The notes below the pieces were generated by a model. It ran no database searches and was not told where the DNA came from. It was given only the letters and a program-made list of their open reading frames with translations. Shown here piece after piece: positions 24,320-32,836 of a DNA stretch of 33,267 nucleotides. Position 1 is the stretch's first letter, and each line of letters starts with the position of its first letter. The stretch comes from a bacterium. GTDB taxonomy: Bacteria; Vulcanimicrobiota; Vulcanimicrobiia; Vulcanimicrobiales; SCRA01. The position numbers were made by a program, and so were the translations under genes. The stretch covers positions 1 to 33,267 of the forward strand of contig SCQY01000048.1 in the NCBI GenBank assembly GCA_004298665.1. Direction: 5' to 3'.

Positions 24320-25483
24320 ATGTTTCGCTACTTGACGGCCGGCGAGTCGCACGGCCCGGCACTGGTCGGTATCCTCGACGGCATCCCCGCGGGGCTGCGC
24401 CTTGACGTCGATCGGATCAACGCTGCCCTTGCGCGCCGCCAAGGCGGCTATGGCCGCGGCGGGCGCATGAAGATCGAGAAGGATGCCATCGAGTTCCTCG
24501 CGGGCCTGCGCGGCGGCATGACGCTAGGCTCGCCGCTCTGCGTGATGGTGCGCAATCGCGACTTCGAGAACGTGCGCGCGCTCATGGATCCGCTCACCGG
24601 CGCCGGCAAGCCCATTACCAACCCGCGCCCGGGACACGCCGATTTCGCCGGTGCGTTGAAGTTTCGCCATCGCGACCTGCGCAACGTGCTGGAGCGGGCC
24701 AGCGCTCGCGAGACGGCGCTGCGCGTGGCGCTCGGCGCCATCTGCGCGCAGCTGCTCGAGCAGTTCGGCGCACGTATCGCTTCCTACGTAACGCGCATCG
24801 GGTCCGTCGAAGCACCGGTCTGCGAGGAGTTTCCAGCGCCCGCGGCCGTCGACGCCTCCGACGTGCGCTGCCCCGATGATGCGGCCAGCGCGCGCATGAT
24901 TGCTGCGATCGACGCGGCTAAGGCCTCTGGTGATACGCTGGGCGGCCAGTTCGAAGTGCGCGTCACGGGCATGCCGGTAGGCATCGGCTCGAACCGCCAG
25001 CCCGCTGAGCGGCTCGACGGCGTGATCGCCGGGAGCGTCATGGCGATGCAGACGGTGCGCGCTGTGGAGATCGGTGCTGGAGCTGCCATCGCCGCCACGC
25101 CGGGCTCGCAGGCACATGACACCTTCGCCATCGACCAAGGGCAGCTCGTGCGCGGTTCCAATCGCGCCGGCGGCATCGAGGGCGGCATGTCCAACGGCCA
25201 GGACATCATCGTGCGCGTCTCGGTGAAGCCGATCCCCACGCTGATGAAGGCGCTTCCCTCCGTCAATTTGCACGAAGGCGAGATTGCCCCCGCCGCCATC
25301 GTGCGCAGCGACGTCTGCGTGGTACCCGCCGGCTCGATCGTGGGCGAGGCGATGGTGGCGCTGGCACTGGTCGCTCCCTTCCTCGACAAGTACGGCGGCG
25401 ACTCGATGGAGGAGGTCGTCGACAACTTCCGGCGCTCGCAGGAGGCCGCCGCGGGGATCTTCCCCAACGTAGCGCTCTCGTGA
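24320..25483 (+). CDS. aroC: Chorismate synthase
   Basis: 387 aa, an FMN-dependent enzyme converting EPSP to chorismate, the final common step of aromatic biosynthesis. Diagnostic segments: FRYLTAGESHGPALVGILDG, RRQGGYGRGGRMKIEKD, GHADFAGALKFRHRDLRNVL with ERASARETALRVALG, and the C-terminal GGIEGGMSNGQDIIVRVSVK. The ATG at 24320 has AGGA at good spacing. The stop overlaps the aroK GTG start, giving an aroC-aroK-aroB cluster that is translationally coupled. Confidence 0.97.
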   Translation: MFRYLTAGESHGPALVGILDGIPAGLRLDVDRINAALARRQGGYGRGGRMKIEKDAIEFLAGLRGGMTLGSPLCVMVRNRDFENVRALMDPLTGAGKPITNPRPGHADFAGALKFRHRDLRNVLERASARETALRVALGAICAQLLEQFGARIASYVTRIGSVEAPVCEEFPAPAAVDASDVRCPDDAASARMIAAIDAAKASGDTLGGQFEVRVTGMPVGIGSNRQPAERLDGVIAGSVMAMQTVRAVEIGAGAAIAATPGSQAHDTFAIDQGQLVRGSNRAGGIEGGMSNGQDIIVRVSVKPIPTLMKALPSVNLHEGEIAPAAIVRSDVCVVPAGSIVGEAMVALALVAPFLDKYGGDSMEEVVDNFRRSQEAAAGIFPNVALS

Positions 25484-25980
25484 CGCCGCTGGTCCTGGTA
25501 GGCTTCATGTGTGCCGGGAAGAGCACCGTGGGACGCCTCTGCGCGCAGCGGCTGGGCCTGCCGTTCGTTGACACCGATGACGAGATCGAGCGCCTCCACG
25601 CGCCCATCGACGAGCTCTTCGCCATGCGCGGCGAAGCGGAGTTCCGGCGCATCGAGCGCGAGGTCGTGGACGCTGCGCTGCAGCGCGAAGGCGTGGTGGC
25701 GCTAGGCGGCGGCGCCTTCGCCCAGCCCGGAGCCGCCGAAGCGATCCTCGCGCGCGGCCGCGTAGTCTGGCTGCAGATAACTTCCGAAGGCGTGCTGGCG
25801 CGCGCCGGCGATCGCGTGCGCCCGCTCTTGGGCACGGCTCCCGCGCGCGAGCGCGTGGAAGAGCTGATGCGCGCGCGCGAGCCGCTCTACGCCCGCGCCC
25901 ACCTCACCGCCGACGCCGGCGGCGATGCGGCGGCGCTCGCGGAGCACATCTGCGCGTGGTACGCGGGAGTGAAGCCATGA
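25480..25980 (+). CDS. aroK: Shikimate kinase
   Basis: 166 aa from a GTG overlapping the aroC stop. It phosphorylates shikimate at O3. The Walker A is GFMCAGKSTVG. The shikimate-binding Asp lies in FVDTDDEIE, with Arg in FRRIEREVV and the GGGAF loop (VVALGGGAFA). The lid is DRVRPLL and the adenine-binding region R-E-P-L-Y (MRAREPLYARAHLT). Length is typical. The ATGA at its 3' end overlaps the aroB start. Confidence 0.96.
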   Translation: MTPLVLVGFMCAGKSTVGRLCAQRLGLPFVDTDDEIERLHAPIDELFAMRGEAEFRRIEREVVDAALQREGVVALGGGAFAQPGAAEAILARGRVVWLQITSEGVLARAGDRVRPLLGTAPARERVEELMRAREPLYARAHLTADAGGDAAALAEHICAWYAGVKP

Positions 25981-27026
25981 GCGGCGATCCGGTGTTAGGC
26001 TATCCAGTCGTCGTCGGCCCGGGAGCGCTGGATCGGGTCGCCGCGATTGCGCGCGGGCGAGGCCATCGCCGTGCCGTGGTGCTGGCGGACGCCAACGTGG
26101 AGAGCTATGCGCGCCGCGCGGCGGCGAGTTTCGACGGGGCGGTGCCGCTGCGCACCTTCACGCTCGGCGAGGAACGCAAGACCTTGACGACGCTCGGCTC
26201 CGTCTACGACGCACTGGCCGAGCTGGAAGTCGATCGCGGGACGCTCGTGGTTGGCGTAGGCGGCGGCGTCGCGGGCGATCTCTTCGGCTTCGCCGCCGCC
26301 ACCTTCATGCGCGGCGTAGCGTTCCTCAACGTAGCGACTTCGCTCGTGGCGATGGTGGACGCGGCCATCGGCGGCAAGACGGCCATCGACTTACCGGCAG
26401 GGAAGAACCTCGCAGGCGCCTTCGCGGATCCCGTGGCGGTCGTCTCAGACGTGCGCGCCTTGGAGACGCTGCCGCCCGCGCAGATTCGCGAAGGTCTCGG
26501 AGAGATGGTGAAGCATGCCGTCCTGGACGGCGAGGCGGCCTTCGCCCAGCTCGAGCACTGGGCGAGCGAGTCGTTTGAGCGCTGGCCCTGGGCAGAGCTG
26601 ATCGAGCGCAACGTCGGGGTGAAGGCGGCGGTGGTTGCGCGCGACCGCCTCGAGCGCGGCGATCGCGAGCTGCTCAACCTCGGGCATACCTTCGCGCACG
26701 CCTTCGAGCGCGACTCGCGCTACGCGCTCTCGCACGGCAACGCCGTAGCGCTCGGTCTGCGCGCAGCGGGCATCGCGGCGCGGACCTGGGGGCCGTGGTC
26801 GGACCGCGATCAGCAACGTTTGGTGGCCCTGCTGCGCGCCCTGGAACTCCCCACGTCGTACGGCGGCCTCGACGTCGGCGGCGTGCTGAGCGCGATGCGC
26901 GCCGACAAGAAGCGCCGCGAGGGGCGCCTGCGCTTCGTTCTGCCGCGCGCGCTGGGCGACGTAGTGAGCGGCATCGAGATCGACGACAAGGAGGTGCGTG
27001 AGGCGGTGGAGCGCTGTACGCGGTAG
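25977..27026 (+). CDS. aroB: 3-dehydroquinate synthase
   Basis: 349 aa, an NAD- and metal-dependent enzyme that cyclises DAHP to 3-dehydroquinate. NAD-binding GVGGGVAGDLFGFAAATFMR and TSLVAMVDAAIGGKTAIDL with GKNLAGAF are clear. The metal-ligand region includes EGLGEMVKHAVL and LNLGHTFAHAFE. The ATG at 25977 lies in the ATGA shared with aroK; a longer frame from 25956 lies inside aroK and is not needed. The aroK-aroB order downstream of a secretin gene parallels the proteobacterial pilQ-aroK-aroB arrangement. Confidence 0.97.
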   Translation: MSGDPVLGYPVVVGPGALDRVAAIARGRGHRRAVVLADANVESYARRAAASFDGAVPLRTFTLGEERKTLTTLGSVYDALAELEVDRGTLVVGVGGGVAGDLFGFAAATFMRGVAFLNVATSLVAMVDAAIGGKTAIDLPAGKNLAGAFADPVAVVSDVRALETLPPAQIREGLGEMVKHAVLDGEAAFAQLEHWASESFERWPWAELIERNVGVKAAVVARDRLERGDRELLNLGHTFAHAFERDSRYALSHGNAVALGLRAAGIAARTWGPWSDRDQQRLVALLRALELPTSYGGLDVGGVLSAMRADKKRREGRLRFVLPRALGDVVSGIEIDDKEVREAVERCTR

Positions 27027-27040
27027 ACGTCCTGGTTGAC

Positions 27041-29398
27041 GTGCAGACCAGCCGCTTCGATCGGCGGCTGACGTACGCGCTGGCGGACGGCGAAGCACCC
27101 GCGATCGGTGAGGTGGTTCGAGTTCCGCTGGGCTCGCGCAGTGTCTACGGCTACGTAGTCGGCGCACCGCGCGCCGCTGACGAACAGCAGGGGCTGCGCC
27201 TCAAACCGCTGGCACGGACGGAGGCGCCGCGCGCCTTCAACGAAGAGGGCCTGGCGCTTGCGGAGTTCCTAGCCGACCGCTATCTCTGCACGCTTGCGGA
27301 GGCTCTGAGCGCCGTCACGTTTTCCGGCGCGGTGCCACGCGCCGTCGATCGCCTCTACCGCACGTGCGATCGCCCCCGGGCAGAGCGCTACCCAAGCGTC
27401 CCGGAGCGCCTGTTACGCCTGATCTGGGAGGAACTGGGCGACGGATGGACGCCCCACCGTCTCCTGCACCATCCGGAGGCGCGGCGCGTCGCCGAAGCCG
27501 CACGCCTGCTGGAATACCTGCAAACGCTGCAGCGCAGCGGCGATCTCGTGCGCCGGCGTACGTTCGGCCACCAGAGCGTGCGCATACGCCGCGAGCGTTG
27601 GCTCCTGCCCGGCGCCGCCGGCCCGCGCGGCCCCAAGGCTAAAGCCCTTGCGGCGCTGGTGCGCGAGCGCGGCGAGCTGCGCCGCAGCGACGCGCTCCTT
27701 GCTGGTTACGGCGGCGACGTCGTAGCGCGCGCCGTTGCTGCAGGCGCGCTGGTGGAGCAGATGCGCGAGGCGCCGCGCGGCCCGCGCGCGGGGAACGGTG
27801 CCAGGAGCGCCGTCGTGCCGACGCCCGAGCAGCGGCACGCGCTGAATGCCATCACGGGAGCACTCGGGCGGGGCGGCGAGTTCCTGCTCTTCGGCATCAC
27901 CGGCTCGGGGAAGACGCTGATCTATCTCGACGCCATCGCGGCCGCGCTGGAGCGAGGCCGCCGCGCGATCGTGCTGGTCCCGGAGATCTCGCTCACGCCG
28001 CAGACGGCGGCGCGTTTCGAGGAGCGGTTCGGCGGGCGCGTGGCCGTCTTCCACAGCGCACTCTCGGATCGCGAGCGTTTCGAAGCCTGGCAGGCCTGCT
28101 GGCGCGGCGAGATCGACGTGGTGGTGGGGGCGCGCTCGGCGATCTTCGCTCCCTTGGAGAACGTGGGGCTGATCGCCATCGACGAGGAGCACGAGACCAG
28201 CTACAAGCAGGATACGGCGCCCCGCTACGTCACGGCAGACGTCGCACGCGAGCGCGCGCGGCGCAGCGGCGCCGTGCTGATCTTCGGCAGCGCCACGCCT
28301 TCGCTGGAGCGCTGGCACGATGCGCTGACGGAGCGCACCGCGCTGCTGCGCCTCCCGCATCGCGCGACCGGCCTCCCGCTCCCGGCCGTGCGCGTCGTCG
28401 ACATGGCCGATGAGCTGCGCAGCGGCAATCGGCGCATCTTCTCCACTGCTCTGCTCGAGGCGCTCGAGCAACGCCTCAACGCGCGGGAGAAGAGCGTGCT
28501 CTTCGTCAACCGGCGCGGGTCGGCCGGCTTCCTGCTCTGCCGCGAGTGCGGCTGGGTGCCGGAGTGCACGCACTGCAGCATCTCGCTGGCCCTGCACCGT
28601 GCCGACGCACTGCTGCGCTGTCACTACTGTGATCTCCAGGCGCCGGTCCCGGTGCGCTGCGGCAACTGCGGCAGCGCAATCTTCCGCGAGTTCGGCGTGG
28701 GCACCCAACGGGTGGAAGAAGAAGTGCGCCGGCTCTTTCCGCAGGCGCGCGTGGGGCGCATGGATTCCGATACCACCACGCGCCTGGGAGATCACGCGCG
28801 CATCCTGAGCAGCTTCCAGCGTGAAGGCGACGTCCTGGTGGGGACGCAGATGATCGCCAAGGGGCTCGACTACCCGCTGGTCACGCTGGTGGGCGTCGTC
28901 GCCGCGGACATCGGCCTCCACCGTCAAGACTTCCGCGCCTCCGAGCGCACCTTCTCGCTGCTGGTGCAGGTGGCGGGGCGCAGCGGGCGCGCGCGCCCCG
29001 GCGAGGTGATCGTGCAGACCTATGCACCGGAGCACCCGGCTATCGCGCTCGCCGTGGCGCAGGATTACGAAGCTTTCGCGCAACGGGAACTCGCCGAGCG
29101 CGAGGCGCTGCGCTACCCACCCTACGCCTCGCTGCTCTATCTCGGCGTGATCGGGCGCAGTCGCGGACACGTCGAGCGAACGGCACGCGGATACGCGGAG
29201 CGGCTGCGCCGCGCCAACGTGGCCGAAGTGCTGGGGCCGGCCCCCTACCCGGTGGAGCGGGTCAACGACGAGTGGCGCTGGCGGATCGCCTGCAAGAGCG
29301 AACGCCCGGACGAGCTGCGCGCCTTTGTACGCGAGCGCATCCTCACCTTCGCGCGCACCGATCGCAGCGCCCGCGTCGTGGTGAACGTCGATCCCTGA
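27041..29398 (+). CDS. priA: Primosomal protein N', replication restart helicase
   Basis: 785 aa, a superfamily 2 3'-5' helicase that reloads the replisome at stalled forks. The N-terminal 3'BD domain is followed by a winged-helix region and a helicase core. The core has Walker A GITGSGKT (about 285-292), DEEH (about 380), and FGSATPSLE (motif III). The eight-cysteine zinc module inserted in the helicase is intact: CRECGWVPECTHCSISL, then CHYCDLQAPVPVRCGNC. Motif V/VI are represented by GTQMIAKGLDYPLVTLVGVV and QVAGRSGRARPG. The GTG at 27041 is the only ATG/GTG/TTG after the upstream in-frame stop (26999-27001). The preceding in-frame residues VDVLVDV look like the conserved PriA opening, so a CTG start nearer 27014 is possible. 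Confidence 0.95.
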   Translation: MQTSRFDRRLTYALADGEAPAIGEVVRVPLGSRSVYGYVVGAPRAADEQQGLRLKPLARTEAPRAFNEEGLALAEFLADRYLCTLAEALSAVTFSGAVPRAVDRLYRTCDRPRAERYPSVPERLLRLIWEELGDGWTPHRLLHHPEARRVAEAARLLEYLQTLQRSGDLVRRRTFGHQSVRIRRERWLLPGAAGPRGPKAKALAALVRERGELRRSDALLAGYGGDVVARAVAAGALVEQMREAPRGPRAGNGARSAVVPTPEQRHALNAITGALGRGGEFLLFGITGSGKTLIYLDAIAAALERGRRAIVLVPEISLTPQTAARFEERFGGRVAVFHSALSDRERFEAWQACWRGEIDVVVGARSAIFAPLENVGLIAIDEEHETSYKQDTAPRYVTADVARERARRSGAVLIFGSATPSLERWHDALTERTALLRLPHRATGLPLPAVRVVDMADELRSGNRRIFSTALLEALEQRLNAREKSVLFVNRRGSAGFLLCRECGWVPECTHCSISLALHRADALLRCHYCDLQAPVPVRCGNCGSAIFREFGVGTQRVEEEVRRLFPQARVGRMDSDTTTRLGDHARILSSFQREGDVLVGTQMIAKGLDYPLVTLVGVVAADIGLHRQDFRASERTFSLLVQVAGRSGRARPGEVIVQTYAPEHPAIALAVAQDYEAFAQRELAEREALRYPPYASLLYLGVIGRSRGHVERTARGYAERLRRANVAEVLGPAPYPVERVNDEWRWRIACKSERPDELRAFVRERILTFARTDRSARVVVNVDP

Positions 29399-29405
29399 GA
29401 ATGCT

Positions 29406-29439
29406 ATGAGCCGCGGAACCTTACGGCGCCGCGGCTCAT
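29406..29439. terminator. Hairpin between convergent priA and rpsT, probable bidirectional terminator
   Basis: A perfect 11-bp inverted repeat, ATGAGCCGCGG (29406-29416) and CCGCGGCTCAT (29429-29439), encloses a 12-nt loop. It starts 7 bp after the priA stop and lies 23 bp beyond the rpsT stop. No clean T-tract follows on either strand, so it is not a textbook intrinsic terminator and may instead pause polymerase or protect 3' ends. Confidence 0.6.
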
Positions 29440-29462
29440 GGATTGCTGCTTCCCGGACGAAG

Positions 29463-29714
29463 TTACTTCGCGGCGGCTCGTTGCAGGGCGCGCGCCAAGC
29501 GTGACTTCTTGCGAGCGGCCTTGTTCGGGTGGATGATGCCCTTGCTGGCCGCCTTGTCGAACGCCGACTCCACGGTGCGCGCGACGCCCGCATCACCTGC
29601 GGCGGCAAGCGCTTTCTTGTAGAAGGTCTTCAGGCGGGTCTTCGCGGAGAGGTTGCGCACGCGGCGCTTCTCAGACTGACGAGCCCACTTGATGGCGGCT
29701 TTGATGTTCGGCAC
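29463..29714 (-). CDS. rpsT: 30S ribosomal protein S20
   Basis: 83 aa, a 16S rRNA-binding primary assembly protein. The sequence begins MPNIKAAIKWARQSEKRRVR and continues with NLSAKTRLKTFYKKA and GIIHPNKAARKKSRLA, all conserved. Translation starts at a GTG (29714-29712) with AGGAG 6 nt upstream, atypical for such a highly expressed gene. A near-consensus promoter lies immediately upstream. It is monocistronic between the convergent priA and co-directional rsgA genes. Confidence 0.96.
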   Translation of the reverse strand: MPNIKAAIKWARQSEKRRVRNLSAKTRLKTFYKKALAAAGDAGVARTVESAFDKAASKGIIHPNKAARKKSRLARALQRAAAK

Positions 29715-29744
29715 GGGAGACTCCTATGGCAAAACGACCGCCGA

Positions 29745-29774
29745 ATCATAGCACGCTCCCCAGGCCGCGGTCAA
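29745..29774 (-). promoter_or_regulatory. Sigma-70-type promoter for rpsT
   Basis: On the minus strand, TTGACC (29774-29769), 18 nt, TATGAT (29750-29745): five of six matches to each consensus hexamer. Transcription would begin near 29738, leaving about 24 nt of leader before the GTG. The -35 hexamer includes the TGA stop codon of rsgA. Confidence 0.65.
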
Positions 29775-30712
29775 TCGCTCAAGAGGGAATTGGTAGCCTG
29801 CTCGAGAGCCCGCCGGTAGCTGGAATAGCGAACGGCCGCGACCTCGCCGCCCTCCACGGCGGCCTTGACGGCGCACGAGGGCTCCTCCACATGGCGGCAA
29901 TCGGGAAAGCGGCAGCGGCCAACGTAGGGCGCAAGATCGCGGAAACTGGCGGCGAGGCCGCTTGGGTCGAGGTCCGCCAGCGAGAACTCGCGCACTCCCG
30001 GCGTGTCGATCAGAAAGCCGTGGCCCAAGTAGGCCAGGCGCGAGCTCGTCGTCGTCTGCCGGCCTCTGCCGGTGCGCTCGTTGACTTCACCCACGCGCGC
30101 GCCGATGTCGGCTCCTAGGACTTTGAACAGCGAGGACTTTCCCACGCCGCTCTGCCCCAGCATCAAGGCGCGCCGGCCTGCGATCCGCTTCGCCAGCTCC
30201 GCGACGCCGCGATGGTCGACCGTACTCAGGACGATCACCTCGTAGCGCAAGCGCTCGCGATAGAGCGCAAGCGCCTGCGCGATGACGCCCGGGTCGGCGA
30301 GGTCGGCCTTGGTCAGCGCAAGCAGCGGCGCGATCTCCTGGTGCTCGGCGAAGGCCAAGGCACGATCGATGAAGCCGTAGCGCAGCTCGGGACGCGCGAG
30401 CGCGGCGACGATGACGAGCAGGTCGACGTTGGCGGCCATCGTCTTGCGCTCGCCTCCGGCCGTGGTGCGCGTGATCGTCCGCGTGCGCGGCAGCACCTCC
30501 ACGATGATGCCCTCGCCTGCCGCGCCGTCGACGGCACGGATCAGCACGCTGTCACCCACGACGGGGAGTTCGTCGAGTGAGGGATAGTCGCAGAGCAGCA
30601 GCGCGCCGTCGTCTTCTACGGCGGCCCACGCACGGTTGCGCCCCCGCGAAACGACCACGGCGGACTGCACGGGGCCCGCTTCGCGCAGCGCCCTGTGCTT
30701 GCTCTGCCTCAT
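29771..30712 (-). CDS. rsgA: Ribosome small subunit-dependent GTPase RsgA
   Basis: 313 aa, a circularly permuted GTPase that helps mature and release the 30S subunit. The N-terminal OB fold contains LDELPVVGDSVLIRAVDG. GTPase motifs occur in permuted order: G4 LLALTKADL, then G1 LMLGQSGVGKSSL, G2-containing RGRQTTTSS, and G3 FLIDTPGVREF. The C-terminal zinc finger is CRFPDCRHVEEPSC. The start is the ATG at 30712. It is divergent from the unknown gene at 30773, and its 3' end carries the rpsT -35 box. Pairing with rpsT suggests a ribosome-biogenesis context. Confidence 0.95.
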   Translation of the reverse strand: MRQSKHRALREAGPVQSAVVVSRGRNRAWAAVEDDGALLLCDYPSLDELPVVGDSVLIRAVDGAAGEGIIVEVLPRTRTITRTTAGGERKTMAANVDLLVIVAALARPELRYGFIDRALAFAEHQEIAPLLALTKADLADPGVIAQALALYRERLRYEVIVLSTVDHRGVAELAKRIAGRRALMLGQSGVGKSSLFKVLGADIGARVGEVNERTGRGRQTTTSSRLAYLGHGFLIDTPGVREFSLADLDPSGLAASFRDLAPYVGRCRFPDCRHVEEPSCAVKAAVEGGEVAAVRYSSYRRALEQATNSLLSD

Positions 30713-30772
30713 TCACCGGCGGCGTTCGCGGCCCAGGAACGCTCGGCCTGCGGCGAGGAAGATGACGGCGCG

Positions 30773-31297
30773 ATGGATGCGTTGACGGGGCTGCGCGCGG
30801 AGCGGGCGCTCGACCAGGAGATGCGCGAAGCCTTCGCCGCGTGGTGCGAGCGCGGCGGCGGCTCGCTGCGCGCGTGGCGTGTCGCGTGCGCCGTCGACTG
30901 CACCTTCGCCGTCGTGGCCGGCACGTTGGACGAGCGCGCGGCGGAAGGCGTCCTCGGCTGTTCGTTGCATCTCGATCGCCCGCCGGCGATGTACCTTTCT
31001 CTCGAGCCGAACGCCGCGCAAGGATCGAGTCTGCTGGAGGCGGCGCTCGGCGGGCGCGGCGCACCCGACGGGGTGCGCCTGGAACGGCGCAACGGCATGC
31101 TGATGCTGCGCGTTGCCACGGAGCGCACGCCCTATGCCGTGGTGCGCGATCTGATCGATCTGGAGCTGCTGCCGGCGGGTTTGGGCTGCATGGTACGCCT
31201 GCTCTCGCCCATCGATCTGCGTACGGTCGCCGCCATCGCCGCCGATGGTTTGGGGGCGCCCATCTCCGCCCGCGACGTCCTCGAGGCGCGGCTCTGA
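30773..31297 (+). CDS. Hypothetical protein coupled to cdaA
   Basis: 174 aa from the ATG at 30773 (GAGGAAG about 11 nt upstream). I do not recognise the family. There is no signal peptide or membrane segment, so it should be cytosolic. The first residues, MDALTGLRAERALDQEM, resemble the opening helix of GGDEF domains (D-x-LTGL-x-N-R-x-x-L). The rest lacks the Mg-binding Asp, the GGDEF loop and the usual length. Later segments LRVATERTPYAVVRDLIDLE and MVRLLSPIDLRTVAAIA could be an alpha/beta ligand-binding fold. The TGA stop overlaps the ATG of cdaA by one base (TGATG), so it is translated together with the c-di-AMP cyclase and may regulate or partner it. That role is inference from position. 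Confidence 0.7.
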   Translation: MDALTGLRAERALDQEMREAFAAWCERGGGSLRAWRVACAVDCTFAVVAGTLDERAAEGVLGCSLHLDRPPAMYLSLEPNAAQGSSLLEAALGGRGAPDGVRLERRNGMLMLRVATERTPYAVVRDLIDLELLPAGLGCMVRLLSPIDLRTVAAIAADGLGAPISARDVLEARL

Positions 31298-32148
31298 TGA
31301 TGCATCTGCCGTCCTGGGTCCTCGCTGCGCTAGACGTGCTGGCCACCAGCACGCTCATCTACTACCTGCTGCTGTTGATCCGCGGCACGCGCGCCGTGCA
31401 GATCATGCTGGGCTTGCTGACGCTGATCGCCGTCATGGCTACGGCCGGCATGCTGCAGTTAGTGGTGCTCAAGACGCTCTTGCAGTATCTCTTACTCGGT
31501 ACGGCGGTGACCTTGCCGATCGTCTTCCAGCCCGAGTTGCGGCGCGCGCTCGAACGCATCGGACGCGGAGAGTTCTTCCACGTAGCGCAGGACGAAAGCG
31601 GCGAGAGCGTGGATCTCGAGCGCGTGGTGGAGGCGCTGGCGCGCGCGGCGACGATCCTCTCGCGCAGCGAGATCGGCGCGCTGGTAGTGATCGAGCAGCA
31701 GAGCGGCCTTCAGGAGTTCGTGGAGAGCGGCACCGTGCTCGACGCGAAACTGACTCCGGAGCTCCTGCTCACGCTCTTCACACCGCGTGCCCCGCTGCAC
31801 GATGGTGCGGTGATCGTCCGTGGCGACCGCATCGTGGCCGCAGGCTGCTTTCTTCCGCTGACGGAGGCGATGTGGCTCGATCGGCGTCTGGGGACGCGTC
31901 ACCGCGCGGCCATCGGTCTCACCGAGCAGACGGATGCGATCGCACTTGTCGTCTCCGAGGAGACGGGGAACATCGCGGTGGCACGTGGTGGTCGCCTCTC
32001 ACGCGAACTCGACGATGAGGAACGCCTGCGCAAAGTGCTGCGCGCCTGCATTCACGCCGCGGCGCCGGCCCGCAACCGCGTGGAAGTGGTCGTGGCCGCG
32101 CTGCGCCAGCGCCTGCGCGTTGAACGGCCTCAGAGTACGCGCGGATGA
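31297..32148 (+). CDS. cdaA: Diadenylate cyclase CdaA (DacA)
   Basis: 283 aa, a membrane-bound enzyme making c-di-AMP from two ATP. Three N-terminal helices (about 6-80, e.g. TSTLIYYLLLLIRGTRAVQI and IMLGLLTLIAVMATAGML) precede the DAC domain. The catalytic motifs are D169-G170-A171 (APLHDGAVIV) and the R-H-R of GTRHRAA (201-203). The start ATGATG at 31297 overlaps the stop of the upstream hypothetical gene. It overlaps cdaR in ATGA, giving the conserved cdaA-cdaR-glmM operon that couples osmotic/potassium signalling with peptidoglycan precursor synthesis. Confidence 0.96.
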   Translation: MMHLPSWVLAALDVLATSTLIYYLLLLIRGTRAVQIMLGLLTLIAVMATAGMLQLVVLKTLLQYLLLGTAVTLPIVFQPELRRALERIGRGEFFHVAQDESGESVDLERVVEALARAATILSRSEIGALVVIEQQSGLQEFVESGTVLDAKLTPELLLTLFTPRAPLHDGAVIVRGDRIVAAGCFLPLTEAMWLDRRLGTRHRAAIGLTEQTDAIALVVSEETGNIAVARGGRLSRELDDEERLRKVLRACIHAAAPARNRVEVVVAALRQRLRVERPQSTRG

Positions 32149-32819
32149 TCGGCGGCTTCTTTCGACGCAATCTCGGCCTCAAGGCGCTCTCCCTGACCCT
32201 GGCGATCTTGGCCTGGGCGTATCTCACGTATGGCGCCAACCTCGGCGTGCGAACCGGCATCACCCAGCAGGTCGAAGTTCCGATCACGTTGCGCGATGTT
32301 GCGGCGGGGTTGGTTGCCGAGCCCGCTGCGCAGACCGTGACGGTGGTCGTCGGTGAGGATCACGGGCCGTTCGATGCGCCTTCGGCCAAGGAGTTCGTGG
32401 TCTCCCTCGACCTTCGTGGTTTGGGTGTCGGCATCTATAGCCTCGCGCCGCGCGTCGTGGGACCGCGCGATGCGAAGGTCGAGCGCGTTCGTCCCGCCTC
32501 CGTCGTCGTGACCCTCGATCGGCTGGTCTCGCGCCGCCTTCCCGTCTTCGTGCAGTACCGCGGGAGGCCGCCACAGGTCTCCGGCGCGAACGGCGCCAAC
32601 GTGGCGCCTGCGACGGTGGTCGTTCGCGGCGCCGCGGCGGCCGTCGCGCGCATCGTGATCGTCGCCGCGGAGATCCCCGGCGATCGCTTCACGGCAGGAT
32701 TCGATGCCTTGTTGGCGCCGGTGGCGCTGGATCTCAAGGGGCACCCGGTAGGCGACGTGGCGATCGCACCAAACCTCGTGCGCGTCACCGTTCCCAAGAG
32801 CGTTTCGATCAGCGAGTAG
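32145..32819 (+). CDS. cdaR: YbbR-domain protein CdaR, regulator of CdaA
   Basis: 224 aa. A single N-terminal helix ([20 protein letters not shown]) anchors extracytoplasmic YbbR repeats. These show the alternating beta pattern [20 protein letters not shown] then [10 protein letters not shown], and [16 protein letters not shown]. About two repeats fit, fewer than the four in Bacillus CdaR. In Firmicutes CdaR binds and modulates CdaA. The start ATG lies in the ATGA shared with the cdaA stop. Confidence 0.9.
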   Translation: MIGGFFRRNLGLKALSLTLAILAWAYLTYGANLGVRTGITQQVEVPITLRDVAAGLVAEPAAQTVTVVVGEDHGPFDAPSAKEFVVSLDLRGLGVGIYSLAPRVVGPRDAKVERVRPASVVVTLDRLVSRRLPVFVQYRGRPPQVSGANGANVAPATVVVRGAAAAVARIVIVAAEIPGDRFTAGFDALLAPVALDLKGHPVGDVAIAPNLVRVTVPKSVSISE

Positions 32820-32836
32820 GAGAAGAAGGCGAGAAC

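Noticed and set aside
27413-29608. 731-codon open frame antisense to priA
   Set aside because: Arg/Ala/His-rich composition with no motifs, fully opposite the well-conserved priA gene.
30773-30830. Calling the protein upstream of cdaA a GGDEF diguanylate cyclase
   Set aside because: Only the opening DALTGL-like helix resembles GGDEF; the catalytic loop and Mg-binding residues are missing.
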